A stretch of 15,252 nucleotides of DNA from an uncultured Bacteroidales bacterium (GTDB taxonomy: Bacteria; Bacteroidota; Bacteroidia; Bacteroidales; UBA932). The notes beneath the pieces are model-generated. The model did no database searches. It had not been told where the DNA came from and saw only the letters and a program-made list of their open reading frames with translations. The stretch lies in contig CAJOJC010000051.1 of NCBI GenBank assembly GCA_905234775.1, positions 9,697 through 24,948 on the forward strand, written 5' to 3'. Of this stretch, positions 14,748-15,252 are shown in pieces (position 1 is the stretch's first letter; each line of letters starts with the position of its first letter). A program made the position numbers and the translations under genes.

Positions 14748-14896
14748 TTTCGCCAAGATGAAGCCAGACCACCCCTGCCAGAACGGCCTCTGAGGCCTCC
14801 AGTCTGGCTTCACAGGCCGATTTCGTTGTATGAAGTCAGCATAGCCCCTTCCAGAGTATGCTATAAGGCATCTCGCCTGGCTTCATCTTGGCGAAA
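14748..14896 (+). repeat. Structured element, copy 1: two hairpin units inside a 20-bp terminal inverted repeat
   Basis: The ends, 14748-14767 and 14877-14896, form a perfect 20-bp inverted repeat (TTTCGCCAAG... / ...CTTGGCGAAA). Inside are two like-oriented units. Unit A (14759-14812) is closed by an 11-bp repeat (TGAAGCCAGAC / GTCTGGCTTCA) and contains a GGCCTC-T-GAGGCC dyad. Unit B (14831-14885) is closed by TGAAGTC / GGCTTCA with an inner AGCATA / TATGCT stem. Both carry CCCCT-N-CCAGAR (14772-14783, 14845-14856) and are joined by a linker with GGCCGATTTCG (14815-14825). The outer pairing and the two local hairpins use the same bases and exclude each other. No protein, tRNA or known RNA family is recognised. 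Whether it is an RNA gene, a mobile palindromic element or a DNA site is open. Confidence 0.7.
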
Positions 14897-14944
14897 CAGA
14901 ACTAGAGGGCGTGAGTAGTGACTGTTTTCCCGCTAGTATTAGTA

Positions 14945-15098
14945 TTTCCGCCAAGTAGCCTCAAGGGTTAACCCCTCCAGAAGATATTCTGGGGCGGGTG
15001 ACTGGGACGGCTAGGGCCGATTTCGGCCTTAGCCGCAAAGAGCACCCCTACTAGAGCAGGGTGTGGGGCAAGTGGTTGGGACGGCTACTTGGCGAAAA
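14945..15098 (+). repeat. Structured element, copy 2: diverged homologue of copy 1
   Basis: Outer arms 14949-14960 and 15083-15094 (CGCCAAGTAGCC / GGCTACTTGGCG) pair perfectly, with three more T-A pairs beyond one mismatch. Unit C (14956-15013) and unit D (15030-15087) are each bounded by TAGCC...GGCTA. CCCCT motifs lie at 14972-14982 and 15045-15056. The linker has GGCCGATTTCG at 15015-15025, exactly 200 bp after its counterpart in copy 1. Strong local hairpins are 14971-14999 (ACCCCTCCAGAA / TTCTGGGGCGGGT, one bulge) and 15008-15035 (CGGCTAGGGCCG / CGGCCTTAGCCG, one G-T). Units C and D also share an imperfect 23-bp repeat ending TGGGACGGCTA (14991-15013, 15065-15087; 19 of 23 identical). 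Function unknown. Confidence 0.68.
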
Positions 15099-15252
15099 TG
15101 AGTGTGGCGGGACTACCAGGCTAGCGCGGGGCGGGAGGGAAAGCGCGAAGGATTAAAGGTTGGTACGATTTTGTCGAAGTTCGCTCCTGAGTCCGCTCGC
15201 GGGAGTGCTTGCCGGGCTTCTTGCCTGAGTGCCCGCGACCTCTTTCAACCCT
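15099..15252. other. Non-coding right edge with a GC-rich inverted repeat; no gene recognised
   Basis: No start, frame or family match could be supported on either strand. A 7-bp inverted repeat TCGCGGG (15197-15203) / CCCGCGA (15232-15238) encloses a partly repetitive stretch (CCTGAGT at 15186-15192 and again at 15224-15230). Two minus-strand frames stay open from the right edge to a stop near 15153 and 15124, but their composition (Arg, Ser, Pro, Gly runs) is not convincing. A gene end entering from the right cannot be excluded. Confidence 0.3.

Noticed and set aside
14748..14896. A simple insertion sequence or complete MITE
   Set aside because: The 20-bp terminal repeats fit, but no target-site duplication is visible, and the internal hairpin units are shared with copy 2 in a fixed 200-bp register, which a single insertion does not explain. 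A non-autonomous element remains possible.
14523..14918. A 131-codon open frame on the plus strand crossing the exbB leader and structured copy 1
   Set aside because: It runs through the promoter region and inverted repeats, and the translation is Arg/Pro/Ser-rich with no family features. Stop-poor GC-rich DNA explains it.
14748..15098. CRISPR array or integron attC array
   Set aside because: There are no short identical repeats with unique spacers of constant length, no cas or integrase gene nearby, and only two diverged copies of a long element.

Overview
The window looks like chromosomal DNA from a GC-rich member of the Bacteroidota, most likely Bacteroidales. The evidence is the protein families present (a Bacteroidota-type topoisomerase IV A, an RluB-like protein with a long low-complexity leader, an ExbB-ExbD-TonB set, an exported YidD-like protein), the TAnnTTTG promoter elements in AT-rich gaps, and the lack of clear Shine-Dalgarno sites. 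The genus cannot be fixed from sequence alone.

Layout. (1) Positions 1-1078, minus strand: folD followed two bases later by cysS, whose 3' part lies off the left edge. (2) 1079-1160: an 82-bp AT-rich divergent promoter gap. (3) 1161-4105, plus strand: five tightly packed envelope genes: a TM2-domain protein, a LolA-like exported protein, an exported YidD-like protein, and two related signal peptide/TPR-like/membrane-segment proteins. They abut or overlap by 1, 4 and 56 bp, so they are almost certainly one operon. Their joint function is not known to me. (4) 4088-14509, minus strand: one operon-like run of about 10.4 kb in the order exbB, exbD, tonB, rluB, era, parC, aroK, recJ, lysS. Every junction is between a 4-bp gap and an 11-bp overlap. 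It joins a proton-motive-force transducer for outer-membrane uptake with rRNA modification, ribosome assembly, chromosome decatenation, aromatic biosynthesis, DNA repair and lysyl-tRNA synthesis. Its last gene overlaps the end of the plus-strand operon tail-to-tail by 18 bp. (5) 14510-15252: no gene that I can support. It holds the exbB promoter and leader hairpin, then an unusual repeat island.

Two features stand out. First, parC is split by a frameshift near 9731-9739. All catalytic residues lie in the first part, and the second part opens with an ATG one base after the stop. This may be a sequencing error, a recent 8-bp deletion or a natural split. Second, 14748-15098 contains two diverged copies of a structured element about 150 bp long, offset by 200 bp. 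Each has terminal inverted repeats, two hairpin-like units 73 bp apart that share a CCCCT(N)CYAGAR motif, and a GGCCGATTTCG linker. The stems differ between the copies but stay complementary, and the wobble pairs suggest a plus-strand RNA. I do not recognise this family, and it is the best candidate for something undescribed.
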